A DNA stretch of 13,936 nt, taken from the NCBI GenBank assembly GCA_024860865.1, contig JACRDV010000103.1:1-13936 (forward strand). Direction: 5' to 3'. Of this stretch, positions 13,600 through 13,936 are shown piece by piece. Both the position numbers and the translations under genes were made by a program. The notes under the pieces are model-generated. The model searched no databases and had not been told where the DNA came from. It worked only from the letters and a program-made list of their open reading frames with translations. Each line of letters begins with the position of its first letter. Position 1 is the first letter of the stretch. This DNA comes from JACRDV01 sp024860865 [NCBI: Methanobacteriota archaeon] (GTDB taxonomy: Archaea; JACRDV01).

Positions 13600-13936
13600 T
13601 TACTCCTCTTGTTTACTAGATAGCTTATCTGTCAAATGGCAAATTAGCGGTTGAACTGAATATGCTCCTGGATCGTATAGAGTATACTTCTTGTTGTCAA
13701 CTTCGAATGTAGTTTGTCTCTCTTGATATGTTGTCCAAACGACCTTTTCAACTACTTTAGAGTCATTAATTCCTAAAAGATCAATTAGTGTTACTTGATC
13801 TCTAAACCTTTTGATTGCCTCGGTAGGAAGGTTCTTTATAATCGCAATTGGCGCTCTGCTTCCAATAATATTTTGGTTTTCATCAATTCCATTGAGAACA
13901 AAACCCCTCCGGGGAAATAAGACTGTTGTTTATCCA
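13600..13936 (-). CDS. Partial unknown gene at right edge, apparent frameshift
   Basis: An open frame of 109 codons ends with TAA at 13602-13600 and reads back to a stop at 13932-13930. It has no ATG, GTG or TTG near its beginning, yet its product (for example SRAPIAIIKNLPTEAIKRF, then YTLYDPGAYSVQPLICHLTDKL) looks like real protein. A different frame is open from the window edge through the segment INNSLISPEGF and can be joined to VLNGIDENQNIIG by one base shift at the GGGGTTTT run (minus strand; plus 13900-13907). The gene is therefore probably cut by the window edge and shifted, by a sequencing error, a real mutation or programmed slippage. The alternative is a start at a rare codon after GGAGGGG (13904-13910). 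No family recognised. Confidence 0.5.

Noticed and set aside
13900-13912. CCCC-GGA-GGGG hairpin followed by TTTT as a terminator on the minus strand
   Set aside because: The stem is four pairs with a three-base loop and lies inside what looks like continuous coding sequence; it is better read as the site of the frame break.

Overview
The window is from an archaeon. It carries an almost purely archaeal set of information-processing genes: GatE of the tRNA-dependent amidotransferase GatDE, the proteasome-activating nucleotidase PAN, MBF1, TFE-alpha, Trm56 and a type II methionine aminopeptidase. Promoters look archaeal (A/T-rich TATA boxes about 22-35 bases before the start codons, T-tract terminators), and Shine-Dalgarno motifs appear only in some places. 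The DNA is AT-rich, about one third G+C where I counted by eye. An uncultivated lineage such as Bathyarchaeia or a deep euryarchaeal group would fit, but the sequence does not settle the phylum. No tRNA, rRNA, CRISPR array, transposase or phage gene is visible, and no stretch longer than 300 bases lacks a gene.

Layout. Bases 1-3325 hold gatE and pan on the minus strand. Diverging from pan is a tight plus-strand operon, mbf1 - sua5/yrdC - map (3434-5477): translation or transcription factor, tRNA t6A synthesis, and N-terminal Met removal. Next (5547-7094) comes a likely membrane sensor pair: a one-pass membrane protein with an outside beta-rich domain and a cytoplasmic winged helix, then a small secreted protein richer in G+C than its neighbours. 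A T-rich terminator separates these from an archaeal predicted nucleotidyltransferase (7312-8367) and an HTH-ACT regulator (8431-8934). The ACT gene overlaps tail to tail by 14 bases with the minus-strand pair tfe - HD-domain hydrolase (8921-9994). The 263-base leader of tfe contains what looks like a diverged tandem duplication.

Further right, all on the minus strand, are an ATP-grasp ligase (10258-11412), a translationally coupled pair of a DUF5678-like small protein and a retropepsin-like aspartic protease (11688-12289), trm56 (12500-13036), and a cluster of small unknown genes (13042-13936). The last cluster includes a cysteine-rich protein and a right-edge gene whose reading frame appears broken at a GGGGTTTT run.

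The left two thirds is conserved housekeeping. The parts most worth a second look are the membrane-HTH/secreted pair with evenly spaced GTTCC motifs, the DUF5678/protease pair, the repeat upstream of tfe, a fragment resembling the end of trm56 in the leader of the ATP-grasp gene, and the unknown genes at the right edge.
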